From a virus, in the IMG/VR virus record IMGVR_UViG_3300048131_000272, positions 1 through 34,642 of that record: a stretch of DNA of 34,642 nucleotides. One strand, given 5' to 3'. Positions 22,837 through 30,744 of the stretch are shown one piece after another. How positions within the stretch are numbered: position 1 is the first letter of the stretch; each line of letters opens with the position of its first letter. The position numbers and the translations under genes were made by a program. Below the pieces are notes generated by a model that worked only from the letters and a program-made list of their open reading frames with translations, ran no database searches and had not been told where the DNA came from.

Positions 22837-23088
22837 CTACACCTCGCCGAGCGCGATCAGATAGGTCTCGAGGACAGCTTCCTGTTCCTCTCGCTCCTGC
22901 CGGTCCTGCTTTCGCATCCGGATGACCTCGCGCAGCGCCTTGGTGTCATAGCCCAGCGCCTTGGCTTCGGCGTAGACGTCGCGGATCTGGTCGGCGACCT
23001 CTTTCTTCTCCTCCTCGAGCCGCTCGATGCGCTCGACCGTCAACCGCAGCTTTTCGCGCGCGGTGTCCGTCAGTTTTCCATTGTCCAT
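22837..23088 (-). CDS. GapR/DUF2312 family nucleoid-associated protein
   Basis: The 83-residue product matches the alphaproteobacterial GapR (DUF2312) family almost along its whole length: [40 protein letters not shown], then [20 protein letters not shown] and ETYL. In Caulobacter GapR forms a clamp on overtwisted DNA ahead of replication and helps topoisomerases; phage copies are common in Alphaproteobacteria. The ATG at 23088 is chosen because AGAGGA lies about 8 nt upstream and the family begins here; a TTG at 23130 is in frame but poor. It follows the helicase gene in the replication operon, so a role in phage DNA replication is likely. The product is slightly shorter than the Caulobacter protein (about 89 residues). 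Confidence 0.92.
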   Translation of the reverse strand: MDNGKLTDTAREKLRLTVERIERLEEEKKEVADQIRDVYAEAKALGYDTKALREVIRMRKQDRQEREEQEAVLETYLIALGEV

Positions 23089-23126
23089 AGTCGGGGTCCT
23101 CTCGGGTTGGGGTTCGGGGTCCGGGC

Positions 23127-24983
23127 TCAATCCTCCTCTTGAGGATCGGCCTTGGGGTTGGGGTCAAATTTCATCACCTGGTCGAGCGCGATCCGCACGC
23201 CCCGGCGCTGGACGCCGTCGACATAGAAGCGCGGCTCCCGGCGCACGACAGAGGCGTGACCGGATCGCATGGCCTTGGTCCAGCCGCCCGGCGCGTTCGC
23301 CCGGCCGGGCCAGTCGGAGCCCTCGAAGATCTTTGTCAGCTGAGGGTGCTGGTTGGGCACGCAAAGTTCCCATCCGCGCATCCCGTCATGCTCGATCGTC
23401 ACGCCAGCAAGAGCCAGCAGCTGGTTGGAGATGTCGAGCTCGGTCGGATCGGAGAGATTTCTCGGATTGCCGACATAGCGCGCGATTTCGGCGCCGATCG
23501 AAGCGCGCGTGCCGGTCTTCCAGTCATGCGGACGGGACGACAGCAGATGCTCGATGCATGACAGCCAGTTCGGCACCCGGTCGGCATATTCCTGCAGCTT
23601 GGAGGGCGGCAGGGCTGTCCAGATTTCCTCGACCTCCGGATCGTCGTCCGGGCCGTCCTCTGCCATGAAGCCGCGCTCGGCCAGCGCCAGATCCGCGCAC
23701 GCCAGCAGGGTCCCGAATGTGTCCTGGCCGCGTGCATCATGGCCAACATGGGCCAGTGCGCGGGCATAACGCTCGAATGTCGCATCGAACCGGTGCCAGC
23801 GATCGAGGCAGACCCTGAGAATTTCCTTGCCCCAGCGGGCCGCCTGGTCCGGCGTCCAGCGCGGCGCGATCGAGCCCTTCTCAAAAGGCAGCAATTCCAT
23901 CTGCGCCATGCGCGACATGTCCTGGCCTTTCAGGGGCGCTGAATTGATCGAGGAAAACAGGAAGGATGACCGCGCCCGGAAGCTCACGCCTTCATGCCCG
24001 GCAGATCCGCGCAGGCGCAGATCCGACGACGCCGCCTCGCGCGCCAGCTCGACCATGCTGTCCAGCTTGCGATTGTCCGCCCCGGCCTCCTGCTCGTCCA
24101 GGCTGACGGCAATCGCGTCGAATTTGAGTTTCTGGAAAATACCGGCGGACGTTGCATCCGACGCATTGAGGCTCCAGCTGCCCATCACATCACGCCGCAG
24201 ATCCTGCAGGTGCGATTTGCCGGACCCGGCCTCGCCCGTGACCCATCCCGACGGCCGCCAGTTCAGCGCTCCGGACAGGAACCCGGCGATCATCAGGCCG
24301 AAGAACAGGCGCGGATCCAGCCCCGGCCGGCGCCAGTTCCAGGTCTGCATCATCGAATAGACCTTCCAGGCTGCCGCCTCGGCGCTGTCGGCCTTGGGGA
24401 TCCTGTCGGCCGCCGATAAGGGCCGGCGCATACGCGGCCCGGCGGGGTAGACGCCTTCATCGCTCACCCCCGGCTCGTCAATGCCGGTCGTGCGGATCAG
24501 AACGTCGCCGCAATGCAGCACCAGAGAGCCGTCCTTGCCACGCCACGCGCCGCGGCCGCGCACCTTGTCATGATCGTCCCATATCCCGCGCGTCGTACAG
24601 GCCCGCTGCATCGCCCGTCGCGCCAGCTCCGGCTTGAAGCTGCCGGTCGCCTTGCCATTGCGGTCAAAGCCCGGCCAGTAATCGGCCAAATAGTGTTCAT
24701 CGCCGCCGAAATACTGCGTGATCCAGCCCTCGCCGAGTTTTGGCGGATCGGCCAGGGTCAGCTGGTCGGATGCGTCCAGGAAGACGCATTTCGAGCCGAG
24801 AATGCCGATCGGTTTGACCGGGCAGAAATCCGGCAGCCCGTCACCGTCGAACACTTTCGGCCCGCCATTGCCGCCCTCGCCTTTCGGCGTGCTGAACCCT
24901 TCCCGTCCAGTATCGGGTTTCCCGGTCCGGGGCGTAAAGGCTTCGGCTTCGCTCAGGCTTGAGCGAATTCCATCATCAACCAT
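23127..24983 (-). CDS. Phage replication P-loop ATPase / helicase (DUF927- or SF3-like)
   Basis: This 618-residue protein carries a Walker A at about residues 249-257 (TGEAGSGKS) and a Walker B-like [11 protein letters not shown] at about 290-300, followed by ...[16 protein letters not shown], which resembles the sensor Asn of SF3/DUF927-type helicases. The N-terminal 200 residues are without a known fold; they contain GYISxx-free, Trp-rich segments such as [20 protein letters not shown]. The protein would unwind DNA at the phage origin, working with the Toprim primase encoded two genes upstream. It precedes GapR and the repeat-rich control region. The ATG at 24983 has only a weak purine-rich upstream sequence. 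The ATPase assignment is firm; the exact helicase family is not. Confidence 0.82.
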   Translation of the reverse strand: MVDDGIRSSLSEAEAFTPRTGKPDTGREGFSTPKGEGGNGGPKVFDGDGLPDFCPVKPIGILGSKCVFLDASDQLTLADPPKLGEGWITQYFGGDEHYLADYWPGFDRNGKATGSFKPELARRAMQRACTTRGIWDDHDKVRGRGAWRGKDGSLVLHCGDVLIRTTGIDEPGVSDEGVYPAGPRMRRPLSAADRIPKADSAEAAAWKVYSMMQTWNWRRPGLDPRLFFGLMIAGFLSGALNWRPSGWVTGEAGSGKSHLQDLRRDVMGSWSLNASDATSAGIFQKLKFDAIAVSLDEQEAGADNRKLDSMVELAREAASSDLRLRGSAGHEGVSFRARSSFLFSSINSAPLKGQDMSRMAQMELLPFEKGSIAPRWTPDQAARWGKEILRVCLDRWHRFDATFERYARALAHVGHDARGQDTFGTLLACADLALAERGFMAEDGPDDDPEVEEIWTALPPSKLQEYADRVPNWLSCIEHLLSSRPHDWKTGTRASIGAEIARYVGNPRNLSDPTELDISNQLLALAGVTIEHDGMRGWELCVPNQHPQLTKIFEGSDWPGRANAPGGWTKAMRSGHASVVRREPRFYVDGVQRRGVRIALDQVMKFDPNPKADPQEED

Positions 24984-25016
24984 GATGTCTGACTTTCTGC
25001 GGGTTCAACAGCAGGC

Positions 25017-25862
25017 TCAGGCAGTCTTGCCCTTGCCCTCATTCTCTTTATCGGCGCCGGCCCTGCGGTGTGCCTGGACAGCTTTCGCGCGCTTCGCCTT
25101 TTCCTCCTGGAAGGCCTGGTGACGCCGCGCACGCTTTCGCGCGGCGTCAGTCCGGCGAAGCTCCGACGCCAGCTGGCGCACCGCCTCGGTGTGAACGAGA
25201 CCGCTGACATCGGCTGCCTCGCACACCGCCTGTCCGATCCCCCTGAACAGGCGGAAGAAAAGCTGAACGTCCGGTTTCGCTCCGGGCCAGCCATCAGCCG
25301 GGACGGGCTCACGGTTCAGCGTGTGGGCCTGCAGGTAGAAGGCTTCCGGAACCGGCCAGCGCTGAGCGCGCCCGAAGGCATAGAGCTCGCCCGCAATCGG
25401 GTCGATGGTCACCGGCCCATCCGGCAGATCGAGCGCATCGCACAACATCGCAAAGGCCCGCTGGTGCGACAGGTCCGGCCCGTCGCCCAGGCCCCGCGCC
25501 TTGAGATCGTCCGCGCTCACCCCGTCCGGGGCCGCCCGGGCATCGAGCGACAGGATGCAGGCCGGCACGTCGGCGGGCGGCCTGAACCTCCTCAGATCGC
25601 CAGGCTTGAACTCCACGTCGAGTGAGCCTGTCTCACCCTTCGCCCAGAGCAGGGCCTCGCGCACCTGGCTGCCGGTTTCTGTCAGAATGGCAACGTCGCC
25701 ATTCCCCTGCTCGCGCTTGACCATCTCGATCAGGCCGCGATCGACCAGCGCCTTTCGCGTCGGCGCCGGGCCGGTGTGCGCCGCCTCGCCGATATCCGGC
25801 GCGGCCATCATTTCCCGCTGGGCGTCTGAAAGCCCGTTCAATAGCTCCAGAAAGTCTTTCAT
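25017..25862 (-). CDS. Replication-operon protein of unknown function
   Basis: The 281-residue product starts MKDFLELLNGLSDAQREMMA, with an N-terminal region that could be a winged helix (RKALVDRGLIEMV, then VAILTETGSQVREAL, about residues 35-75). The middle is an alpha/beta domain without a known signature (PGDLRRFRPPADVPACILSL...). The C-terminus is a highly basic helix (about 235-281, with RRTDAARKRARRHQAFQEEK) that may bind nucleic acid. It lies between primase and helicase genes, and its ATG overlaps the primase stop as ATGA; an upstream extension to 25937 has no support. A primase or helicase partner is possible by position only. Confidence 0.6.
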   Translation of the reverse strand: MKDFLELLNGLSDAQREMMAAPDIGEAAHTGPAPTRKALVDRGLIEMVKREQGNGDVAILTETGSQVREALLWAKGETGSLDVEFKPGDLRRFRPPADVPACILSLDARAAPDGVSADDLKARGLGDGPDLSHQRAFAMLCDALDLPDGPVTIDPIAGELYAFGRAQRWPVPEAFYLQAHTLNREPVPADGWPGAKPDVQLFFRLFRGIGQAVCEAADVSGLVHTEAVRQLASELRRTDAARKRARRHQAFQEEKAKRAKAVQAHRRAGADKENEGKGKTA

Positions 25863-27034
25863 CGCTGTCTCCTCATGCGCAGCTGGTCGTTGAAATCCTT
25901 CCCCTCTGACGCGCGCGCCACGCGCACCCGGCCCCATTGGGACAGGCGCTGGCAGGCTGCATTGAAGAGGGCGACGGCCTGGGGCTTTTCCCAGTCATTG
26001 TCGGCGGCGATAATCACTTCGCTGGCCACTTCCGGCCAGTCGATCAGCCCGAGATTGTTGAGGCTGCCGACGGGCCAGACACGGTATTCCGGCGCCGAGG
26101 CGGCAATCGACAATCCATCCTCGATCCCTTCGGTCAGCACCAATGGCGTCTTCGCCCCGCGGCGGATCGCCTCGCGCTCGGAAAGGCCGGTCTCGCCGCG
26201 CCACAGGCGGATCGCGGTCGCGTGCGACAGGCCGGCCATCTTCTTGGCCTTCGGCACGCGCGCCTTGCCCATCCCGCCGGGCGACAGCCAGGTGCGGTGA
26301 ACCGCCCGGCCTGCGTCTTTCGCCGCCGGGCTCATGGCCGCGATCATGGCCGGGTGAATACTTTTGCCGTCGGCCGGGCGCAGCGCCAGCATCTCTGCGC
26401 CTGTCTTGCCACGCGCGATCTCGTCTTCCAGCGTCGCGATCTCCGGCCACGCATAGGACAGCTGGCCCGCCGTCCGCAGCACGTTCAGCGGACGGATCGC
26501 CCAGAGACGGGGCAGGTCGATCTCGCGCGCGATCGTCAGATATTGCCAGCTCGCATCGCCGGGCTTCATCGGCGCGGACTGCAGCCAGACCGATTTTGCC
26601 CAGGCCATCCGGCGGGCATCCTCGGCCTTCTGGGCCTTCTCGGCCTCGATCGATTGTTGTTTCGCGGTCGCGCGGATCTCTTTCAGGCGCGCCGGGCTCG
26701 CCCCGTCCAGCCCACAGAACCCCTTGGCCCAGGCCAGCGCCTCGGCCTTGGTGCGGGCCTGCTGGCAATAGATGATAAGGTCGAAGATATCGCCCTTCTC
26801 GCCGCTGTCATATTCAGTGAACGCGCCCGCGGCAGGTCCCTTGATCCAGATCACGAAGGATGAGCCGCGCGCCTCGCCGCGCGTCGGGTTTCCGGCGGCA
26901 TAGACCTTGCCGGACAGTGTCCCGCCGGGCGCCAGCATCCGTGCCAGCTCCAGCGCCCGCGCCTGCAGGACCGGCTTGACCTCGGCCATGCCGATCCCCT
27001 GGCTGATGCGGTCCTGTCGCTCGGCCGGGGTCAT
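25859..27034 (-). CDS. Phage DNA primase with Toprim domain
   Basis: The 391-residue product has the Toprim core: KTPLVLTEGIEDGLSIA with the catalytic Glu at about residue 302, and VIIAADNDWEKP with the D-x-D at about 345-347, then GKDFNDQL near the C-terminus, a frequent end of these primases. The N-terminal region (residues 55-110: SSFVIWIKGPAAGAFTEYDS, GEKGDIFDLIIYC) looks like the primase CHC2/DUF7146-type N-domain without the zinc-binding Cys/His set. It would make RNA primers for phage replication with the helicase encoded downstream. The ATG at 27034 overlaps the upstream stop as ATGA, which decides it over a start at 27079. Confidence 0.85.
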   Translation of the reverse strand: MTPAERQDRISQGIGMAEVKPVLQARALELARMLAPGGTLSGKVYAAGNPTRGEARGSSFVIWIKGPAAGAFTEYDSGEKGDIFDLIIYCQQARTKAEALAWAKGFCGLDGASPARLKEIRATAKQQSIEAEKAQKAEDARRMAWAKSVWLQSAPMKPGDASWQYLTIAREIDLPRLWAIRPLNVLRTAGQLSYAWPEIATLEDEIARGKTGAEMLALRPADGKSIHPAMIAAMSPAAKDAGRAVHRTWLSPGGMGKARVPKAKKMAGLSHATAIRLWRGETGLSEREAIRRGAKTPLVLTEGIEDGLSIAASAPEYRVWPVGSLNNLGLIDWPEVASEVIIAADNDWEKPQAVALFNAACQRLSQWGRVRVARASEGKDFNDQLRMRRQR

Positions 27035-27372
27035 GACGACACCGTGCAGACATCGCGGGCCAGTGCCTCGACCGCGCACGACAGCGTGTGCTCAAGCTCA
27101 GGGCAGTCATCGCGTAAATTCCACCAGCGCGACCAGGCCCGCGAAGCGCCCGACCGGGAGATCCCGGACACGCCCGCAATCTGGTCCAGCAGCACGCGGT
27201 CGCGCGGCCCGCGCAGGACTTCCCGCGTCATGTGGATCGCGACAGACCGGATACGGCTGCGCTGCAGGCCGTCGCTTCCGGCCACCGCCCCCTTCGCAGG
27301 TGGCAGGGGCAGCGTTCGCGCCTGACGAAGCGCCCGGCGGTAAACCCTGCGGATCTGCGCTGGACGGCTCAT
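27031..27372 (-). CDS. Small HTH-like early protein, candidate regulator
   Basis: This 113-residue basic protein has an Arg-rich N-terminus and a possible helix-turn-helix in RDRVLLDQIAGVSGISRSGA, SRAWSRWWNLR (about residues 58-90). The pattern (RSVAIHMTREV, then LLDQIAGVSGISRSGASRAW) loosely recalls the DnaA C-terminal DNA-binding domain, but the DnaA signature is not present. ATGA overlaps join it to the primase and to the gene before it. As a DNA-binding early protein it is one candidate for the activator of the late promoters, which is speculation from position. Confidence 0.55.
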   Translation of the reverse strand: MSRPAQIRRVYRRALRQARTLPLPPAKGAVAGSDGLQRSRIRSVAIHMTREVLRGPRDRVLLDQIAGVSGISRSGASRAWSRWWNLRDDCPELEHTLSCAVEALARDVCTVSS

Positions 27373-27701
27373 TCCGCCCCCTCCCCGGCCGCGCGGGCCT
27401 TCATATCCGCGCCCTCGCCGGGCTTCGGCCTGGGCAGGGCCTTCGGCTTCTCCATCCGCCTGACCAGCAGCGCGGCAACCTCGATCCAGGTCATCCGCCG
27501 CGTCTCGCGCGTCCAGTCGACCACGATGCCCCGCGCGGCCCGCCAGATCACAAAGCCGAGATCGGCGTCCGGCAACTGATGGGCGAACTGCACCTCCGAC
27601 GCCATTTTCAGCGCCGCCTTGAGCCGCTCTTTCGACAGCGTGTCGCGCGGATTACCGGCCAGCACGCCAATCTCCTTGAGGATCTCGTGAACATGGCTCA
27701 T
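27369..27701 (-). CDS. Hypothetical early phage protein
   Basis: The 110-residue product starts MSHVHEILKEIGVLAGNPRD, is helical through RLKAALKMASEVQFAHQLPD, and ends in a Pro/Lys-rich charged tail. The middle, ...RAARGIVVDWTRETRRMTWI, has no family I recognise. The ATG at 27701 overlaps the upstream stop as ATGA; the longer frame to 27899 is Arg-rich and unsupported. It is one of a string of small coupled early genes. Confidence 0.6.
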   Translation of the reverse strand: MSHVHEILKEIGVLAGNPRDTLSKERLKAALKMASEVQFAHQLPDADLGFVIWRAARGIVVDWTRETRRMTWIEVAALLVRRMEKPKALPRPKPGEGADMKARAAGEGAE

Positions 27702-28027
27702 GACGCGGCCTCGAAGCGTGCATAGATATCGTGCCTGCGAAGCCGCCGGACGGCCCGGCGCGCCCGTTTCTGCCCCGCCGCGCTCGGAATACCTTCCGGC
27801 CCGCCCGCGCAGGCCGTATCGGTCAGCTGCATTGCGCGGTGAACCTGCGCGCGGCCGAAGCCGACAGACAGGAGCGCCGTCGCCGCCAGGCAGCGCCATT
27901 TGCGCCAGCCGGCCGGGTCGAGCTCTTCCAGATCCCCGGCCAGAAGCGCATCGAGATCGTCATCATTCCGGCGGGCCGACCCGATCAGGGCGTGGGCACA
28001 GGCCTCGGCTGTCAGCGCGCTCAGCAT
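27698..28027 (-). CDS. Hypothetical early phage protein
   Basis: The 109-residue product starts MLSALTAEACAHALIGSARR and ends in a strongly basic region (about residues 80-109, RARRAVRRLRRHDIYARFEA). A middle segment, WRKWRCLAATALLSVGFGRA, is helical and mildly hydrophobic. No family is recognised. It overlaps the upstream gene by 7 nt and the downstream gene by ATGA, which supports translation. Confidence 0.55.
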   Translation of the reverse strand: MLSALTAEACAHALIGSARRNDDDLDALLAGDLEELDPAGWRKWRCLAATALLSVGFGRAQVHRAMQLTDTACAGGPEGIPSAAGQKRARRAVRRLRRHDIYARFEAAS

Positions 28028-28455
28028 TGGTTCAGCCTCCGCTGGCGCAACAGGCGCCCTGTTTCACACACGCGGTTTTCGGCCAGACCGGCGAACGCGG
28101 TCATCGCCCCGCCCGGCAGGATCGCGGCCATCTCTTCCGGCAGGTCCGGCATCCGGCAGACAATCTGCGTGCTGGCAAGGGTCAAGAGGGACTGGCGCAA
28201 CGGGTCGGCCGGGCGCTCAAGACAGTGAGAGACGATCGCCTCCCAGGCGAGCCCGGTCTTGCGGTGCGGGCTGCGCAGCCTCACAGCGGCGGTTCCGGCT
28301 TCGGCTTGCGCCGCGTCCAGATCCTGCGCCGCCTGCCTGAGACAGAGGCGGTCCTGATCGCTTCCAGAGCGGCCCTCTGCCGCGCGCTGCAACTGCGCAG
28401 ACGCCGCGGCTTCCAGAACCTCATCATAGGCCCTGCTACTCCCGATCTGCCCCAT
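28021..28455 (-). CDS. Hypothetical early phage protein
   Basis: The 144-residue product is mostly helical, Ala/Gln/Arg-rich in the first half (AYDEVLEAAASAQLQRAAEG) and contains ...WEAIVSHCLERPADPLRQSL and LPEEMAAILPGGAMTAFAGL. It has five Cys residues but no zinc-binding spacing I recognise. GGGGAGG lies about 7 nt before the ATG, one of the better ribosome sites in this operon. Its first 20 nt overlap the end of the gene before it. Confidence 0.55.
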   Translation of the reverse strand: MGQIGSSRAYDEVLEAAASAQLQRAAEGRSGSDQDRLCLRQAAQDLDAAQAEAGTAAVRLRSPHRKTGLAWEAIVSHCLERPADPLRQSLLTLASTQIVCRMPDLPEEMAAILPGGAMTAFAGLAENRVCETGRLLRQRRLNQC

Positions 28456-29230
28456 GACAGGCCTCCCCTCTTGGATGATGGTGTGTGGTGGGTTCTTTAT
28501 CTGCCCCCGTATCGGCCTGCGGCCTCACATGGGGCGCGCTCAGGGCTGGGGGCCCATTGCCGCTGTTGGAAGCACAGCCTTGAGCCCGATCCATCGCGTC
28601 AGCGGGGATCAAACCAGAAACGCGGACCTTGCCCGGCTTGGCTGTCATGTGACGCTCTCCAGCGCGGGCGGGCAGCACTTCAGCCGGGCCTTCTGAACCT
28701 TCCCCGGCTGGCGCTGCAACGCCCGCCCGGTCCGCATGGGGTCTGGCAGGATCTCCCGCCCCAATGCTTGTTTGTTTTGCTCCCGTATCGGCCTGCGGGC
28801 TCACATGGACCGCGCTCAGGGCTGGGTCTTTCGCTGCGCTGGTCTGGTCCCGCGCCTCCGGCGCATGGTCCGCGCTCAGGGCTGCGGCCTGCTTGGCCTC
28901 GACAACGCCCGCCGCGCGGGCCGCTCGCTTCACGATCCGGCAGGTCCCGGCAAGATCGTGCAGGTCTTCCGATTTGAGATCGCCCCCATCGGCGAGCCAG
29001 GCAGACGCCAGCTTGCGCAGGCAGTCGATCCGGCGATAACAGGCGATCACTGTTTCCGTTTCGTCACGGTCGCTCCAGCTGAGGGCGCGCAGAGACGCTT
29101 CGGCCCGCGACACCGCGTCCCGCACCTGCGCCAGCGGCGCAATCATCAGGTCGCCTTCGGCCGCGACCAGCTCGATCGTGCGGGCGAGCTCCACCCCGGC
29201 CTCGATATAGCGGTGAAGATCGGGGGTCAT
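28436..29230 (-). CDS. Early phage protein with repeated PQADTGA peptide motifs
   Basis: The 264-residue product has a helical N-terminal domain (residues 1 to about 115, starting MTPDLHRYIEAGVELARTIE) of unknown function. The rest is low-complexity and holds two copies of a peptide of the form ALSAxHVxPQADTGA plus a related ALSADHAPEARDQ segment. These copies come from a DNA repeat also present in the neighbouring gene. The ATG at 29230 overlaps the upstream stop by ATGA. An internal in-frame ATG at 28648 has GGAGAG 6 nt upstream and could give a separate 70-residue product (MTAKPGKVRVSGLIPADAMD...). Its C-terminal part may therefore not belong to the N-terminal domain. Confidence 0.55.
   Translation of the reverse strand: MTPDLHRYIEAGVELARTIELVAAEGDLMIAPLAQVRDAVSRAEASLRALSWSDRDETETVIACYRRIDCLRKLASAWLADGGDLKSEDLHDLAGTCRIVKRAARAAGVVEAKQAAALSADHAPEARDQTSAAKDPALSAVHVSPQADTGAKQTSIGAGDPARPHADRAGVAAPAGEGSEGPAEVLPARAGERHMTAKPGKVRVSGLIPADAMDRAQGCASNSGNGPPALSAPHVRPQADTGADKEPTTHHHPRGEACHGADRE
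28501..28548 (-). repeat. 48-bp dispersed repeat, copy 1
   Basis: Identical over 48 bp to 29238-29285. On the minus strand it codes ALSAPHVRPQADTGAD near the end of the 264-residue protein. It contains the imperfect palindrome GGCCTGCGGCC. Confidence 0.92.
28777..28824 (-). repeat. 48-bp dispersed repeat, diverged copy 2
   Basis: About 43 of 48 positions match copies 1 and 3; it codes ALSAVHVSPQADTGAK in the same frame of the same gene. A further 21-bp partial copy of its 3' half (plus-strand orientation) lies at 28864-28884. Confidence 0.88.
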
Positions 29231-29727
29231 GATTGGTCTGCCCCCGTATCGGCCTGCGGCCTCACATGGGGCGCGCTCAGGGCTGCGCTGTTCTGCCGCT
29301 CGATTTCGGCCAGCACATCGCTGGCAGCCCGGCTCACCGCCTCTTTTTCGGCCCGCAAGGTGTCCCGTAAATTGAGATAGATCAGACTGAGCTCGAACGC
29401 GCGCCCGTCCGGAATGTCCCGGTGCTGAATAATGCTCTCCAGCTCGCCGAGTATGGCTTCGACCGCTGGCGACAGACCGGACGCCTCGCTGGCGGCCCGC
29501 AGGCTGCCGAAGGCTTTGAGAATGCACGCCACCTTTGCGGCCTCAAGCGATCTGGCGCGGTTTCGGGCGTCACAGATGGTTTCGGCCTTGCCGACGGCTG
29601 ATCGCCGCGACGCCCAGAACGACACGGCCTCCGCACCCTGGACCATGTAGTAAGGCCCGATCGTATATATCCAGCCATCATGACTGGCGTGGTACCGATC
29701 TCTCTGGCGTACAAATTCCAAGCTCAT
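29227..29727 (-). CDS. Hypothetical early phage protein ending in the repeated peptide
   Basis: The 166-residue product starts MSLEFVRQRDRYHASHDGWI with a possible small beta domain (residues 1-40, including YTIGPYYMVQGAEAVSFWAS). A long helical region follows (about 42-140). The last 16 or so residues are the ALSAPHVRPQADTGAD repeat. No family is recognised. ATGA overlaps join it to the Cro-like gene upstream and to the repeat-containing gene downstream. Confidence 0.58.
   Translation of the reverse strand: MSLEFVRQRDRYHASHDGWIYTIGPYYMVQGAEAVSFWASRRSAVGKAETICDARNRARSLEAAKVACILKAFGSLRAASEASGLSPAVEAILGELESIIQHRDIPDGRAFELSLIYLNLRDTLRAEKEAVSRAASDVLAEIERQNSAALSAPHVRPQADTGADQS
29238..29285 (-). 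repeat. 48-bp dispersed repeat, copy 3
   Basis: Identical to copy 1. It forms the C-terminal end of the 166-residue protein at 29227-29727, so two adjacent, otherwise unrelated proteins share the same peptide tail. Confidence 0.92.
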
Positions 29728-30008
29728 GCCTTCACCTCATGTGTGGATGGATCGGCCAGCGCCTCGCCGGTTTCGGCGTCGACGAGGTCGGTATAATTGG
29801 CGGCGTTGCAGGCGCCCTTGGTCACCGTCTCGATGCGCTGGCGCACCAGTGGGCACTGCGGATGCTGGTGCTTTCCGGAGAGCGGCTGGCAATAGCGCCA
29901 CGCTGTCATTTGCGCCGTTCCCAGCAGACGGCCAAGCGCCTCTGTGGTGAGGCCCTGCTGCCGCCGCCAGAAGTCCAACCGGGTTCTCTGCGAAGGTTTT
30001 TCGCTCAT
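29724..30008 (-). CDS. Cro-like HTH protein, first gene of the lytic operon
   Basis: The 94-residue product holds a helix-turn-helix in QGLTTEALGRLLGTAQMTAW, RYCQPLSG (about residues 18-45), then ...CPLVRQRIETVTKGACNAA and a short acidic tail. It is the first gene of the leftward operon and is divergent from the CI-like repressor, the usual place of Cro or an early regulator. It probably binds the 30,009-30,138 operator region. The start at 30008 lies 16 nt from the shared TAAACCGGAAACGCAT motif, with AAGG about 10 nt upstream. Regulatory role is inferred from fold and position. Confidence 0.68.
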   Translation of the reverse strand: MSEKPSQRTRLDFWRRQQGLTTEALGRLLGTAQMTAWRYCQPLSGKHQHPQCPLVRQRIETVTKGACNAANYTDLVDAETGEALADPSTHEVKA

Positions 30009-30023
30009 CGCTCTCGCCTTTTT

Positions 30024-30039
30024 ATGCGTTTCCGGTTTA
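30024..30039 (-). promoter_or_regulatory. Operator-like motif between Cro-like gene and repressor
   Basis: On the minus strand it reads TAAACCGGAAACGCAT and lies 16-31 nt before the Cro-like ATG, where repressor binding would block leftward transcription. Near-identical copies occur at 31436-31451 (plus) and 31461-31476 (minus), in front of the rightward operon. Confidence 0.65.
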
Positions 30040-30053
30040 TTGGGTGATGTGAT

Positions 30054-30081
30054 TTGTTTTGGCTCGCAAGCCCCTTATGCT
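30054..30081 (+). promoter_or_regulatory. Probable promoter of the CI-like repressor
   Basis: TTGTTT (30054-30059), a 16-nt spacer and TATGCT (30076-30081) fit a sigma-70-type promoter reading rightward into the repressor. Start of transcription would be near 30088, some 50 nt before the ATG at 30139. Confidence 0.5.
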
Positions 30082-30138
30082 GAAAATTATGACGGAGGCT
30101 CTTTTGAGAAGGCGCTGTCCGTGCCGGATAATCGGCAG

Positions 30139-30480
30139 ATGGACGACCGTGATCTTTATGATTCCTGCTTCGCAGGAAGCAGAATGCGCCGGGCCCGGCT
30201 TGACCTTGGGCTGACGCAGACCGACGTCGCCGAGAAGCTCGAAACATCGCAGGCGGCGATCTACCGCTATGAAACGGGGCAGCGTCCGCTAACCGTTGAT
30301 TTTCTGAGCCGGGTCGCGGAGGTGTTCGATCTCCCGGTCACGTATTTTCTGCGCCAGGGCGACGGACTAAAGGATCATCACCGCGAACTGCTTCGCTGGC
30401 TCGATGCCCATCCTGACGACGAGGCGGTCGTCCTCGCCACCTTTCGCAGCCTTAAGGGCCGCTCGGGCCGAGCGGCCTGA
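30139..30480 (+). CDS. CI-like XRE-family repressor
   Basis: This 113-residue protein has a clear XRE helix-turn-helix: RMRRARLDLGLTQTDVAEKL, ETSQAAIYRYETGQRPLTVD (about residues 16-55), then FLSRVAEVFDLPVTYFLRQG. A short C-terminal helix follows; there is no LexA-type protease domain, so induction would not use self-cleavage. It is divergent from the Cro-like gene and is the likely prophage-maintenance repressor. The ATG at 30139 has a weak ribosome site; a GTG at 30121 in frame has AAGG upstream and is an alternative. An open frame back to 29944 runs across the operator and is unlikely to be translated. Confidence 0.82.
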   Translation: MDDRDLYDSCFAGSRMRRARLDLGLTQTDVAEKLETSQAAIYRYETGQRPLTVDFLSRVAEVFDLPVTYFLRQGDGLKDHHRELLRWLDAHPDDEAVVLATFRSLKGRSGRAA

Positions 30481-30744
30481 ATGAAACGATGGGCCTATTT
30501 GATTGGTGGATACGTGTGTGCCGCAATTGCCATTTCCATCGGCGGCGGCGGCCTCTTGATTGCCGTTCTGAATATGGTGCGCGTTCTCGAAATATCTTTC
30601 GTTCGCGAGTACGGTATTTTCCCGTTTTACCTTTGCATTGCAATTCCGGTCGCTATCGCTGGTGGCGCATCAGCCGGCTTATTGGAGTCTGCGCGATTGC
30701 TGTCACCGCGTTTTCGCCAGCCCCCGCCCTCGCAAGACCTTTAA
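30481..30744 (+). CDS. Small two-span membrane protein after the repressor
   Basis: The 87-residue product has two hydrophobic segments: about residues 5-30 (AYLIGGYVCAAIAISIGGGG-LLIAVL) and about 47-68 (FPFYLCIAIPVAIAGGASAG). Its ATG follows the repressor stop directly (TGA then ATG), so it is coupled to the repressor and would be made in the lysogen. Superinfection exclusion is a reasonable guess for a small membrane protein in this position, but nothing in the sequence shows it. Its 3' half overlaps the start region of the thermonuclease-like gene in another frame. Confidence 0.55.
   Translation: MKRWAYLIGGYVCAAIAISIGGGGLLIAVLNMVRVLEISFVREYGIFPFYLCIAIPVAIAGGASAGLLESARLLSPRFRQPPPSQDL

Noticed and set aside
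22569-22925. Plus-strand frame of 118 codons over late promoter D
   Set aside because: It spans the promoter, stem-loop and the GapR 3' end on the opposite strand; no ribosome site or domain.
30089-30211. ATG at 30089 with a short frame just after the repressor promoter
   Set aside because: The frame of about 40 codons overlaps the repressor, translates to unremarkable sequence and has no ribosome site.
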